DNA of 64,000 nucleotides, from positions 151,346,001 to 151,410,000 of the forward strand of contig CM032229.1 of the NCBI GenBank assembly GCA_019009955.1, in the 5' to 3' direction. Source of the stretch: Riptortus pedestris (Eukaryota; Arthropoda; Insecta; Hemiptera; Alydidae). Shown one piece after another: positions 48,118 through 59,466 of this stretch; within the stretch, counting starts at the first letter, position 1, and the number at the start of each line of letters is the position of its first letter. Both the position numbers and the translations under genes were made by a program. The notes under the pieces were generated by a model. The model was not told the DNA's origin, ran no database searches, and saw only the letters and a list, made by a program, of their open reading frames with translations.

Positions 48118-48927
48118 GTTGTCATACCTGCCGGTGGAGACCGTCGTCACTGGCTGATGGTCGAGTACAGCTGGCTAGCCCTTCCGATGCGATGTCACCA
48201 TCTTGAAGCCCGTCAAAAAGTTGTACTGAGTTAGATGTCTGTTCGTCAGTAGGTTTTATGCGTCTGGTCACCGTATTAGTTTGTTTACGTTATTAGTTTG
48301 TTTACGTTTAGTCCAAGTCTGTTTACTTACCTCAGATCTGTCAAGCGAAGAGTATTAGCTAGTGTCCAGGTAAGTTGTTTTCGTGTGGTTAGTCGTTTTC
48401 CTCATCCATGTTGGGTTGTTTATGTTTCTAGTGTTTTTGTTTGTGTGTTGGTCTGCTATAGTTTGTTAATGTGTAGATACATGTGTAATGTGATATGTGT
48501 GCAATTGTTGGTATACATCAAGGATAATTAAATATACTCACATAATTAAATAATTAAATGGAATCTGGATCTAAATACGTCGTCGCTTCGTCTGTTGATA
48601 CTCCTGCGTGTGTCCGTCAGTTGGTGGTCTCAATGAGCTGGTGTTGAGCTGTTCGTTGATAATGCCTCCGTTGAATGTTCGTTGTTTGTAAATCTCCATG
48701 TTCTCGAGTATGTCCAATCTTCCTCCTTTCGTTTGTCTGTGTAGAAGTTTCATACTGTCGGCTATATTTGTAGGGTCGGCAGTGATCGTTCAAGTGGTTG
48801 GCGAAGTTCGAGTCTCGTTTATTTAGTCTGAATGAGCGTATGTGTTCGGTGTATCGCGTTTTCAATCTCCTCCCAGTTTGTCCAATGTATGCGTTCATGT
48901 ATATGAAATATTTTTTATTGCCGCTTG
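48118..48927 (-). mobile_element. 5'-truncated Penelope-like element
   Basis: Reverse-strand insert of about 810 bp in DN copy 24. It begins with the GIY-YIG endonuclease part of the ORF and runs through a 3' untranslated region to CCACCGGCAGGTATGACAAC at 48118. Severe 5' truncation is usual for these retroelements. No clear target duplication was found. Confidence 0.75.
48571..48927 (-). pseudogene. Penelope-like GIY-YIG endonuclease domain (frameshifted)
   Basis: The C-terminal endonuclease of a Penelope-like retroelement polyprotein, which nicks DNA to prime reverse transcription. Visible motifs are AYIGQTGRRLKTRYTEH (the YIG box, the catalytic-type Arg, and EH) followed by SNFANHLNDHC, in one frame. 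Near 48750 the frame changes and the typical C-terminus continues as KGGRLDILENMEIYK and NEQLNTSSL. One frameshift and loss of the whole reverse transcriptase make it inactive. The match to Penelope-type rather than bacterial or UvrC-type GIY-YIG rests on the downstream S-FA-HL and LENMEIYK strings. Confidence 0.85.
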
Positions 48928-49047
48928 AATTTATCCACTTAATATTCACGGTGATGTTGTGTTAGGAGTATGTAGGTTTCTCCATTATTAATCTTCACGA
49001 GAGAAATCTGCTTAGTTTACGCAGTCCCTACGTGACGGACTTTTTTT

Positions 49048-49369
49048 AATTAGGTAACTTTTATATGAAATTGGGAAATGGTCTCTATCTGTCCCTTCTT
49101 GGCATGGTTAAGCATATCATGCGAGCTTCCTGACCGTCTTCTTTTCATTTCTTCATTTACCAAAAGCGTCTTTCTTTCCCCCTTTACTGAGCTCTGATAA
49201 CCTCCCAGTTATAGGAGATGTGGAAAAGGTTGAAGAATTGCAGGAATGAGCCATAGAAGTGTGGTGCAAGCTGGTGCGATGAGTACCTATCCTCTCCACG
49301 CCAGGTCCCGTATCCTGCCCGGCCTTGATGCACCGTTACCGCCTCACTACTACACCGTCTTAGCGGATC

Positions 49370-49371
<2 letters not shown>
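49048..49371. other. Spacer, no recognised feature
   Basis: Mixed-composition sequence. The long reverse frame across this and the following CT tract is made of simple-repeat Arg/Glu codons. Confidence 0.5.
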
Positions 49372-49413
<42 letters not shown>

Positions 49414-49466
49414 CTCTCTCTCTCTCTCTCTCCCTCTCTCTCTCCTCTCTCTCTCTTTCTCTCTCA
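49372..49466. repeat. (CT)n microsatellite
   Basis: Imperfect CT tract of about 95 bp. Ser/Leu and Arg/Glu reading frames here are artefacts. Confidence 0.95.
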
Positions 49467-49801
49467 CACACCCTCACTATAGCTCTAACAACCTCTCTTA
49501 TTGACCATTTCGTATGCATCGTGAGTCTTGTACTCCCCTTCAGCCCCCTTCCCGACTCTCTAGAACTACGTAATTGAGTTTTTGCTTCGCCGCTCATCCG
49601 ACATATGTTACCAGTGCAATAGTACAACACGGCATTCCGAATACAGCAACAACATCTAGATTGAGTCGTTATTTTCCCCCTGACATAAACATGTCACAAT
49701 GGAATGATGTGTAAGAGAGTTGACCGGGTAACATGAAATTATTTTTAAAAGGCCGGAATACTACATGCAAACTAATAAAAACTGAAGCCAATAACTTAAG
49801 C

Positions 49802-49804
<3 letters not shown>

Positions 49805-49846
<42 letters not shown>
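49805..49846. repeat. (TA)n microsatellite
   Basis: TA tract just upstream of a snap-back sequence. No DN sequence flanks it. Confidence 0.95.
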
Positions 49847-49848
<2 letters not shown>

Positions 49849-49898
49849 GAGGACTTCGGCTATCTGCTCCAGAGATTGAAATTTTTGTTGTTATGTAA

Positions 49899-50041
49899 AT
49901 GTTCGATGAAAATGCGTCCATCTTCGTCAGGCAATAAATTTGATTTGAATAGCTACTTCAATTAATCATATGTTTATCTTCAAATTATAAATCATAAATC
50001 AAATTTATTGCCTGACGAAGATGAGCGCATTTCGTTGATAA
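49899..50041. repeat. Snap-back inverted repeat with hammerhead-like motifs
   Basis: Arms TTCGTCAGGCAATAAATTTG (49923-49942) and CAAATTTATTGCCTGACGAA (50000-50019), extended by less perfect pairing on the outer side, around a loop of about 55 bp. Each arm, read outward from the loop, gives CTGACGAAGATG followed by a pairing segment. On the reverse strand it reads CTGACGA, A, GATG, loop, CATC, GAAC. The layout resembles a paired Penelope-type terminal region. Confidence 0.6.
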
Positions 50042-50049
50042 CGTATTTA

Positions 50050-50461
50050 TGACTATGGGCTATATTAACATTTTTTGAAACGAGGGGTTGTTAGGGAGGC
50101 ATTAAATGAAAAATCGTCATATTTCGTTTCCTATTGTTTTTTTTGGTGAACCTGCACATGACATAATATGTTTAATTTGATATTTAGAGTAACTTTTGTT
50201 ATATACATCTTTATCGTAATTTATAAAGCAAGTAATTTAAAAATATAAATATAAAAGTTACGGATAATATAAAAATATTGTGTATTTTGTAGAATTTAGT
50301 ACATAACAAATACTTTTATTATTAACATATCTCCAGCACGCCGGACTCGGGAGTAAATCCTAAGCATTGAGGCGGAAAAAATACAAAGGAAAGCCCAAAA
50401 AAGATACCATCGTCATTCAACCTCAAATGATTTCCCGGGAGAAGCCGGGTACCTTAGCTAG
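50050..50461 (+). mobile_element. Helitron 3' fragment, copy H5
   Basis: Last internal block and 3' end of the Helitron family (TCGTCATATTTCGTTTCC, AACATATCTCCAGCACGCCG, hairpin TTTCCCGGGAGAAGCCGGG, TACCTTAG, CTAG; T follows at 50462). It is more like H4 than H1 or H3: ATTAACATATC and CAGCACGCCGGACTCGG occur in both. The 5' two thirds are missing. Confidence 0.85.
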
Positions 50462-50570
50462 TTTATAATAAAATGTTTAAGGGACATTTTATCAATAAAC
50501 CAAATTTACCTTAACTCCTTCGGTTTGAATATTAATTTAATAAATGGCTAACATTAATTCTGTTATATAA

Positions 50571-50645
50571 TCTGTCGGTGGATGCCATCATTACGTCGAG
50601 TACACGTGGCAAACGCTTTTGGTGCGATAGCACAATCCTCCATGG
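50571..50645 (-). repeat. Decayed Penelope-like 3' fragment
   Basis: CTGTCGGTGGATGCC, GTCGAGTACACGTGGC and GGTGCGATAGCAC align with the terminal segment at 48118-48200 with many changes: a third occurrence of this sequence within 3 kb. Confidence 0.5.
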
Positions 50646-51736
50646 TCTTAATGACCATTATTAACTTTGTCAATTAACTCCCATTTTTACCGGTTTTATC
50701 CTAGCCTGATCATATCGGCATATTTGGTTGCTCCATGAATTCCTGCGGGGAGGGGGGGGGGGATCTGTGCTAAGGTAAGCCCTATCGGTTCCCGATAACC
50801 ATCGGAGGGTACGTTGTAGTACAAGTCATAAAACGTCGGTAGATCCATGAGAAGATAGCGAGGGGTCTGGGAAACCTCGCCCCACTCCAACCATAAACCG
50901 GGCAAGGGCTACTTGTCTTGCCGTGGGAGAACCTTCCCCATGTCTCCCATATTTATCACGCTACAAATGACCAACTCCGCGGGGGCATTTATTGGAAGAG
51001 CACAGTGTGGGTTTTATGGTTACTTTACTAAATGGTGATCGTAAATTCTATCTAATAATTACTCGCTTTATAATGACAAATACCGCTTCACATTGAAGAT
51101 TTGTGGCTGCATTAAACGCCGAAGCATTAATACTAGAGGATAACTAACTTTTAGTTCTACGAGCTTGCAAAGATAGGAAGGAATCTGGCTAGAAACTTCG
51201 AATTACTCATAAACCAATTTACTTCAAATGCATTAGTCTTTTGTGGCTGTGCAAGGTTTATTTTATTTACGTTGCAGGAACCTCTGTTACTTTCTAGTAG
51301 TTAGTGCGTTTTAATTTTCTAACGCTTGACTTCACACAACCTTCTATTGAGCATACTATTATGTAACCTCAATCAGTATTGATAACCAAAATTTGTTTTC
51401 AGTCACATGCTTCGATTAGACTACTCAGTCGCAATAGCCAATGCTTGGAGAGAAAAATAGACGTCCAATTCTTCACAAATTTTTATTTCGACGTTAAGCG
51501 AGTTCGAAGACTATTGTCTCCGTCTTCAGAGCTACTCCCATGCGCTCATTGGGAAAGACAGCAAGTGACTCATTGCCAATCACTTGTGATGCTCACAAAT
51601 TTCAAATTTATCAGTAAGACAATTAAGAAGATCTGGGAACGAAATCCCTAACTGGTACCTAGATGTTAGAATAATCGAAAAAAAAATAAATGACCTAGTG
51701 CTGAAAATAATTAAAAAAAACAAATAGTCTAAAAAC
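50646..51736. other. Intergenic, includes a GC-richer island
   Basis: About 50690-50990 is clearly richer in GC than its surroundings. It has a 69-codon reverse frame (50905-50696) whose peptide I do not recognise. It may be a piece of an unlisted retroelement. No call is made for the frames at 51379-51795. Confidence 0.4.
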
Positions 51737-51737
51737 A

Positions 51738-51832
51738 AATCCTTAGTCCCACTTTGGCAAGAAACGGGTGGTAACCTGTAGATAACGCGTCCCAATTAGC
51801 CTTAGTTGCAAAAAGTGGATATTAATAAATAA
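51738..51832 (+). mobile_element. SINE copy 8 (5'-truncated)
   Basis: Only the 3' body: AATCCTTAGTCCCACTTTGG, GGGTGGTAACCTGTAGATAAC, GTCCCAATTAGCC, ending GGATATTAATAAATAATTC. The tRNA-related head is absent. Confidence 0.85.
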
Positions 51833-52179
51833 TTCAATTTAAAACCCAATGGTATTCTATTTTTATTAATTATTTTTGGCAATAATTGCACATTCTGAAA
51901 TGTTATAAAATGATATCTTATGGATTATATGCTATTATTGGTAGGCGTACAGTTGTTATCAGACTTGAAAAACTTCATTAAAAATTTGGTGCCAGTACAT
52001 CCCAAGGAATATTCAATGGAGGCAATCCAAATGAAGTTTGATATTTATTTCTTTTAAATCCTTATTTCTAAATCGCATGAGCAAGTTTAACCGTATTTTT
52101 AACATAAAATGTAAAATTAACTCCATTAAATCTCTAGTGACAAAAGAAACTGAATGTAATATAAATTGTAATACACAAC
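51833..52179. other. Intergenic, no recognised feature
   Basis: AT-rich, nothing recognised. Confidence 0.5.
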
Positions 52180-52374
52180 TTCGTTCACAAGATTGATTTA
52201 TGAGATTTTTCAGCTCTTAATAACAGAGATATTTGTGATTATACGATTGATCTCCTCTATACGCTCCTCCCCTAGCCAGATGTCAGCCAATAACTAACTT
52301 GATCTTTCATAAAACGGTTAAATATCAAGTTTATAGTGATAACATTTAAATTGCGGCCACTAGTGCATTAACTG
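52180..52374 (-). mobile_element. DN copy 25 (internal fragment)
   Basis: Decayed reverse internal DN sequence: AATAACAGAGATATTTGTG, CCAGATGTCAGCCAATAAC, TTGATCTTTCATAAAACGG, TTGCGGCCACTAGTGCATTAAC. At the point where the TA tract normally begins, a CT/CA tract starts instead. Confidence 0.7.
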
Positions 52375-52427
52375 ATTCTCTCTCTTTCCCTATCTCTCAC
52401 CCTGTCTGTCTGTCCGTCCGTCCGTCC

Positions 52428-52512
<85 letters not shown>
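52375..52512. repeat. (CT)n / (CA)n microsatellite
   Basis: CT repeats with a GTCC interruption (CTGTCTGTCCGTCC), then a CA tract at 52485-52512. It sits where a DN microsatellite would be. Confidence 0.95.
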
Positions 52513-52515
<3 letters not shown>

Positions 52516-53899
52516 TCCATAAGAAGAAATTTTTTTTTTCCAAGTCTGGATCGGTAAATACCTTCCGTTAGGAAAATAGTGTTATAAGTACAAACAATAG
52601 GTGATTTTCCTCAATAGCTGATACAAATTTTTTTCTGAAATTATGAAAAAATGTTTAATAATAAATTAATTTATACAGTATAATTTCCAATTTATGTCAC
52701 AGGTGATTATGTAATTCAATATCAATATTTATAGTAATGCTATCAAATTAAGCTTATAACGTTTATATATTGAGGCCTATCACCAAACATTAGGCATATA
52801 TATAACATCTATTGTGTGAAACAAGCTTTGATAAATTATAATAAGAAATATATTAAATAACTTCAGAAATGAGTAAAGGGATTATAGATGTCAGATGTTG
52901 AAGAAGAGCTCCAATTTGTTCATACAATCCTGATATAATCTCCGGTCTCTCTTTTTTCCACTTCGTCTTCTTTTATTTTATTTATATTTCGTCTTTTAGA
53001 GTCTATTTTTGGTATGCCACGAACACAATACCATTGCTGATACATATGGCATCTTCTACGTTCTTATTTAAAACTTGATTAGCTTATGTGATGTACAAAT
53101 GAGAAGGGAATTACGAATAACATTATATTAAAAAAATTAATTTTAATGAATAATAATTTAGAACTATCTTTAAATTTTTAATTTAAAGCGATTACGAATC
53201 CATTTTTTCTGGCTGAAAAGAGGCCTTTTAATTGAACACCCTGTCTGTTTCTTCCATTTATCTTTTAAAGGAATTGTTATATACACACAACTCGGCAGTA
53301 CATTGTGCAATCCATGGTCATAATTTACAGTCAATTCCTCAAAATCCGTCTTACCCTTCTATTTATGAAGATGAAATGTGGGGGGGGGGCGCCTTTATAT
53401 TGTTGGAGAGGGGAACTAAAAAGTTGTCGGTAAATTCATATTGTTGTATATATCACTACATGTGTTTATATATATATATATATATGTATGGGCACCATTT
53501 TTTTTTGCCACTAGTGGAGATCATTTTCTGGAGATTTCAGCTCTGAGGTTATGACTAGGGCCAAGTCGTCAAATCACCTCTGTTCCAACTTCATCCCATA
53601 AGAAACATTTAAACATTTTAGTGAAATTAATGTTTATAACTTTATTAAATAAGGTAATAAAACAACGTGAATTATGAAAGCTGTTTGGAATATTTTGGGC
53701 TGACTTTTTTATGTTTCTTACCTTTTTATTTAATTATGCGTTAATACTGTAACAAAGAAATAGTTACCTTTTGAGAACGTTAGAACAACGTGTTCGTCTT
53801 TTGCTGATTTTTGTAAAGTTAAAGCAACTGTTTATTAAATAAATTTTAGAATAAATGATAATAAGTAAGAAAGTAGAATTAAGAAAAATGGCTAGCTCC
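52513..53899. other. Intergenic, no recognised gene
   Basis: AT-rich. A 104-codon frame at 53232-53546 includes a TA-repeat Ile/Tyr run and has no recognisable domain. Confidence 0.4.
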
Positions 53900-54025
53900 T
53901 TTTTTCATCTGTCTTTATTTTCCCTCTGGTTTATATATGAAAACTATTTTTTGGAAATTTTAAAATTATTTTAAGGAGTTTTTTCCTTGTCTTATATCTT
54001 GAAGATCCTACATTTATTTTTACTT
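53900..54025 (+). repeat. Dispersed repeat F, copy 1
   Basis: TTTTTTCATCTGTCTTTATT, AATTTTAAAATTATTTTAAGG, AGTTTTTTCCTTGTC, TATCTTGAAGATCCTACATT. It is shared with about 55946-56095 (same strand) and about 56390-56535 (inverted). The class is unknown. Confidence 0.65.
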
Positions 54026-54252
54026 GCCTCGTGGTACTGTCCACAGTTGTAACTCCCCTTTCCCGAATAATTTTTCAGTCCTGCCCGTCTGAATAGCGAC
54101 CAACTCGACTCGAGGATAGTTTTTCCCTTTCCCTTATCCATTTCATTCATGCACTGAAGATGTGGCGGGCCGCACTTACAGTACTTTTCCGTTACTAATG
54201 TGTTATTAAGAGTGAAAGTGTGTGACTTTCTTATCCTTCGCTTGTATAAATT

Positions 54253-54287
<35 letters not shown>

Positions 54288-54441
54288 ATTATTATTATTT
54301 TTATATTTTTTATTTGTTTCCTTCCTATAGTAAACCTATAAGAAGGCCGTTTATTTGTTTCTGCACGTCCCATGGAAGTTAGCATATCGCATGCATATGT
54401 AGTGTGTTAAAATTAATTTATACATAAATTATTTCAAAAGT

Positions 54442-54504
<63 letters not shown>

Positions 54505-55945
54505 AATTAACAATAACAACGTTAAATTAAAGTAAAAACATATAAATAAAAGATTATTAATCTTAAAAAGAGAAAAGAAATAATGAATATCCATAAATAT
54601 TTTAAGTACTGTAGTTGTATCAGCTATAATAAGTATTCAACCGATTAATTGTATCAAAAGCATGTTCAGCGAATATTTTAAAAGCATTATTATATTTTAA
54701 AAATAACTTGTCTTCTTCTATTGGAAATTTGCCTTTTTTTGTTCTATGTCTTGTTTTAGTTTTTGTCTCATATATATATATGCATACTTTATTTTTAATT
54801 TTTTATAATTAAGTCTTTTTAAAAACATTTTATAATAGTTTCATTATTTGGACCATTTACTCGCAAGTGGACCTGCAATCATGCTGCATCACACAATAGA
54901 TGTATTTAAACTTGAGAGATTAAATGTGCCATATTTAATTTAATTGAGTTACTTTTTGAGTCCCTAACCTCTCTTCAAACCTTGGGCTAATTCAAAGGAT
55001 GAAAACGTAATTTAAACAGAATTAAAACATAGTTTAATCACATTTAGAACTCCAACCAATTTTTAATTGTTCCTTTTGGTTTCAAGCCATGAAACATAAT
55101 GATCCATTTTTTTTTCTAGTATTATGAATTTATGAACATTTAAATACTAATATTCCTATTTACTTTTTCTTTAATTAAAAATTTGGAATCCAAGAGCTAT
55201 GTTATGCTGCCCATTGATGATTTTTAAGTCTCTATTAGACGTTCATTGGTTAATACTAACCTGTTGACTACAGAATGACGGGTTTTCCTGTTGAGTCTCT
55301 AAGTTACTGGAATAGGAGTGGCGAGTCTCATTTTAATAAAATATTCAAAACTTGATTACAGTATGATGTGATACTATATAGAGAGAAATATTCAAATGAT
55401 ATGAAAAAGCATCATCTTCCCCTTGCTAAAAACCAATGATCTCGTAATAGACAGTTACAAAACGTCTATTCACAGCGTATGTAAGTACCAATAATTCGCC
55501 TGTAAATGTATAGTCAGCACCCTGTAAAGTTTTCATCGTATTCTATAGCAAGAGATTAGCCATTTCTGCCTTTAGGTTCCCATCTACTGTAAAAATTATT
55601 ATCATTATTGTATTACTACACTCGGATATTCCCCATATGGTAATGCAATGACCCAAACGCAAATAGTGCTTACCTTACATGGCGTAGACATCACTTTGAA
55701 AAACAACTACCAATACAGACATTATTATCAATGAAACAGATATTGAAAAATCTGAAAAATTACCACTGATTACAAAACAGGAAAATTTCACATTTTCATT
55801 GTGTTGGAAGCCATTATTTGATATTTATCCCAATGCTTTAACCATATTTGCTTATTTTGAAAACTTAAAGTTACTATTCATTAAGTATGTTTCCGAATAA
55901 ACGGTAATAACTATTATAAATTTAATAAAATTCTATAGATCCTTT
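54026..55945. other. Anonymous AT-rich region with two TA tracts
   Basis: TA/ATT tract at 54257-54300 and a 55-bp TA tract at 54446-54500, neither with DN flanks. No gene or known element. Confidence 0.5.
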
Positions 55946-56094
55946 TTTCATCTGTCTTTCACGTCCATGAAGTATTTATAAATCACGGGCTGGAAAGGAC
56001 AATAGGTCTTTCTCTGAGAATGCTATTTCTAGAAAATGTTAAAATTATTTTTAAGGAGTTATTCTTTGTTCATATCTTGAAGATCCTACATTTA
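55946..56094 (+). repeat. Dispersed repeat F, copy 2
   Basis: TTTTTCATCTGTCTTTCACG, CCATGAAGTATTTATAAATC, ATTTCTAGAAAATGTTAAAA and TCTTGAAGATCCTACATTTA. It ends where DN copy 26 begins. Confidence 0.7.
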
Positions 56095-56208
56095 TTTTAG
56101 CAGATCTCCATTAAGAGAAATCAGCTATTGAGGTTGACGCGATTTTCGAAAAATTTCTTCAAATGTCCATCGATCTTACCCAGGAGATGACGAAAATGAG
56201 GCCCGTTC

Positions 56209-56272
<64 letters not shown>

Positions 56273-56325
56273 CTGTTAACGCTCTAGCGGTCGTAATTTT
56301 TGTTTGATCGTTACCAAATTCGGTC
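56095..56325 (+). mobile_element. DN copy 26 (5' part)
   Basis: TTTTAGCAGATCTCCATTAAG through AGCTATTGAGGTTGACGCG, GGAGATGACGAAAATGAGGC, the TA tract (56215-56268) and CTAGCGGTCGTAATTTTTG, TTACCAAATTCGG. It stops there. It lies between oppositely oriented copies of repeat F. Confidence 0.85.
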
Positions 56326-56359
56326 AAAATTATATATGTATATTAAGTTTAATTTACAT

Positions 56360-56640
56360 TGCTATGAATCATCAAAAACCCAGTTACGTTCTGGAAGAGA
56401 TAATAAAAACTCCTTAAAAATAATTTTAAAATTTTCTAGAAATAGTAGTCTCAGAGAAAAACTAGTGTCCTTACCAGCCCGTCATTAATGTACCATTTAT
56501 GAATACTTCATGGGCGTGAAAGACAGATGAAAAAAGGATACTATTTCTAGAAAATTTTAAAATAATTTTTAAGGAGTTTTTATTCTCTCTTCCCGAACGT
56601 AATGGGTTTTTGAAGATTCATAACAATGTAAATTTAATGA
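56360..56640 (-). repeat. Dispersed repeat F, copies 3 and 4 (inverted pair)
   Basis: About 56360-56535 is repeat F on the reverse strand (AAAAACTCCTTAAAAATAAT, AATTTTCTAGAAATAG, CATGGGCGTGAAAGACAG, ATGAAAAAAGGA). About 56536-56640 then repeats its other half on the forward strand (CTATTTCTAGAAAATTTTAA, TTTTAAGGAGTTTTTATTC, AACGTAATGGGTTTTTGAAG). Together they form a long inverted structure. Confidence 0.65.
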
Positions 56641-58206
56641 ATGTACATCACATACTCCTAAAATTTGTGATAAATCTTCGGATTTTTCAGGTTTATTCTA
56701 CAGACATTTACATGGTGCAGAGCTCTTTAAAGTTGGAGGAGCCCTGCCTAAACTGGACTCATCTACAACGGTGACGATAAGTGCAGATTGGCCAGAGATA
56801 AAATATTGAGAAACTTACGACTTGCCAAAATGAACGAGAGAGTTTCTGGGTTTCCATGATGACATTGCTCGGCGGGCTTGCAAGAGGTCTTAAGATTGTA
56901 CAACAAAGACACAGATAAATAGTGATTTTTGCCAACCTCAAAATTGGAAATAGTGGTGATTAACAAAGAGAATTGGACAAAAGTCTTGGCAGAACAGCCT
57001 TGGATAGCACTGATCTAAAGAAAATTATTCTGAATAAATGTTTACCAATCCCCTTTTATCTACTGTGACACAGGAAGTCCTGCAAAAAGGGTGAAAGATG
57101 ATTGTCCAGTAAAATAATATTGATAATAATTCATTCAATTTTCCAGTCATGGGTTTAAGTCTGATCCAGTATTAAGGAAAGTAATCAACTCGTTCAAATC
57201 AGGGGAAATCATATAATTATAGAGGATCTAGAATATAAGCTTAGATAAAATTAATATCAAAGAAAGATGGGTTCAAATATCTGGTGAAGGAAATAATTGT
57301 CGTTTGGAGAAAGACTTAAAAGACTTCACAAGTCAATAGCCAACTCCTACATACACAAATAAAATATAACAGGTGGTTGGTATCTTTAGTAATCATAAGA
57401 ATATAGTAACATTAGTCTTAAGTTTTGAGACTCGTGAATCTTTTTATTCTTCGGAAGCCAAATATGCTTACTTATTAACAGGAATATATTTAATAGACCA
57501 TCCTGATAGTTTGCTACGATATATGTTAAATTAACATAACAAGAATTTTTGTTAACTTTTCTTATAAATGTGTTGTCTCGCGTATTTTAGACTGGATGTA
57601 GGCTGTGTATCTCGCTACCCCGTCCCGCTTTCTGCCGGCTTCAGTCTACAGATTTATGCCTTTAATATTTCAAATTTATAGTGTACGTTTATTTACTGCT
57701 CTTTCCAAGGGCTGGAGCAACGGTAGGATCTTGTAGTAGCCGAGCATGGAATATTACAAATGGAAATATTAGTAATAATATGTTAGTAATGGAAATATGG
57801 CTAATAATATGTTAGTTTGATTTGCAGTTGTACACAAATTTTTTAGCTTCATTGTCGTGAAGTGTCTGTAAATCATTTTTTGAGCTAGTCATTACTTTTG
57901 GATTGTGGTCTAAAATGAGTCTGAGGTAAATTAATAGATACTATTATAACCTGTGTATTACCTTTCAGAGCGTGTGGCAGTATCGAGTGGCTATTTTGTA
58001 ATATAGTCAATTTATCGTTTTGGTTTACTAGAGAAACATTAAATATAAAACAACAAGTTTGAAATATACTATTTCTTAGTTCGGAAACTTAAATTACCCT
58101 CTGAACTATTATTAAAATACAGTTCAGTCAAGACCTATTCATAAACGTACATCTGTTCTAAGTATTAAATATTTTCTCCATTACGAAAACCATCTTATCT
58201 ATGCTT
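56641..58206. other. Intergenic, no recognised gene
   Basis: Frames at 56759-56966 overlap on one strand and show no domain. No known repeat. Confidence 0.45.
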
Positions 58207-58432
58207 GGGGGGGGGGCAGGTTAGCAATGTGAGTTAGTCGCGTTGGCATTGTTCTCACCGAGTAAACCTAGAATCGTGACTTCGATTCTCACCTGGGCAA
58301 AGGAATTTATTTAGTGACGAACTCATTAAATAAAATCCTTAGTCCCACCCTGGCTATAAAAGGGTGGTAACCAGTAGATAACCAGTCCCAATTAGCCTTA
58401 GTCGTACAAAGTAGACGTATAAATAAAAACAA
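58207..58432 (+). mobile_element. tRNA-derived SINE, copy 9
   Basis: Starts at a G run, GGGGGGCAGGTTAGCAATG, with a diverged hairpin region, the B-box-like GACTTCGATTCTCACCTGGG, the body (CCCACCCTGGCTATAAAAGG, TAGATAACCAGTCCC) and an ATAAATAAAAAC tail. Confidence 0.85.
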
Positions 58433-58954
58433 ATTTATCTTTTCAGAAGTTCACTATAATCATTACTTTTTTTACTCGGCATCAAAGAGGTTCAAATCAC
58501 AACTTATTTGATACTGCTAGAAAACAAATATAAGATTTATTCAATTTGGCATGTATTTCCAAGAAAGTGTTTACAAAAAAAATTGCCTCATTTACACTCA
58601 GCATTGTTAGTGTAACACTGCTATTATGTACTTCTATCACAAAACAAGAACATATTGAGGTTGGTAGAAAATTCGAAAAGATGCTAGTTTGCTTTGATGA
58701 GAGAATTCCGTTACAATTTAGTGAAGTATAATTTCAATTAATAATGCAGAGTTGAAGGAGAACGCAGAATATTTTTCACATCTGGTTAATGGTAAAATTT
58801 AATACGAGCCGATGAGGAAGCATAATCAAGATTTTTGTATATCTCGATACCCTGTTGTCAATCAAATGATTTGATCACATTAAAATAAGGTAATTAATTT
58901 CATTCAAATAATTTAATTCAAAAATTAATTTAATTGTTGATACAGTAAATGCTT

Positions 58955-58955
<1 letters not shown>
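58433..58955. other. Intergenic, no recognised feature
   Basis: The frame at 58546-58731 is not recognisable. No known repeat. Confidence 0.45.

Positions 58956-59000
<45 letters not shown>
58956..59000. repeat. Poly(T) tract of about 44 nt
   Basis: Uninterrupted T run followed by CCTGTGAACG. The CCT junction resembles those of the two poly(A) retroposons (CCTAG at 12390, CCTGAG at 14371), so this could be the tail of a reverse-strand retroposon, but no target duplication was found. Confidence 0.85.
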
Positions 59001-59466
59001 CCTGTGAACGATTATATATTTGAAGTAAAATTTGTCAGGTAAATGAAAAGGAAATGCTTAAATTCCCAAAAGGCTGAAGCAGTAAAAACATCATTTTTAT
59101 ATATATTAAACATTTTTTTGCTGCCACTAGATTCAAAAAAAGGTTTTGTTTTCGGGTAATCATGCTCACAGTTCTGTGAATAGAGTGAATGCTAAACGAA
59201 ACCTTACTGATTCTGTCACTGGTAGTTTTTTTTTCGTTCAAAATGATTTACTCTTAATAAAAAAACCAAACGAAAATATTTTTTAGAAATGATAGAAGAT
59301 GTTTATTACTGCTTTGAGCCCCTCTATAATTAGTGACATGCTTTATAAGGGTTGGAAGAACACCATATTTGAGTAATTAAGATGTCTTTCTATCTAACTA
59401 AAATTGCCGTAATTTGCACTCTTTTCTTAGGCTAAGAAAAATAAATAAAATATAAGTTATTTTATA

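Larger units (their letters stand above)
47480..49047 (+). mobile_element. DN copy 24, split by Penelope-like inserts
   Basis: Three forward DN pieces in correct order: about 47480-47805 (TTCAGCCTTCAGTACACCCC, GATTGATTGAGATAAAAATT), 48004-48117 (ATGTTATATTCTGATATG, CTTTCCGGTGAGCC, GACGCTTCCCGCC) and about 48928-49047 (CACTTAATATTCACGGTG, GAGAAATCTGCTTAGTTTACG, GCAGTCCCTACGTGACGGAC). The gaps hold Penelope-like sequence. A TA tract at 47637-47681 lies in an atypical position. The 5' half is missing. Confidence 0.8.

Noticed and set aside
49184..49630. 148-codon reverse reading frame
   Set aside because: Most of it is an Arg/Glu run translated from the CT microsatellite; the remainder has no domain.
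53232..53546. Possible 104-codon gene
   Set aside because: Contains a TA-repeat segment and matches no family I know.
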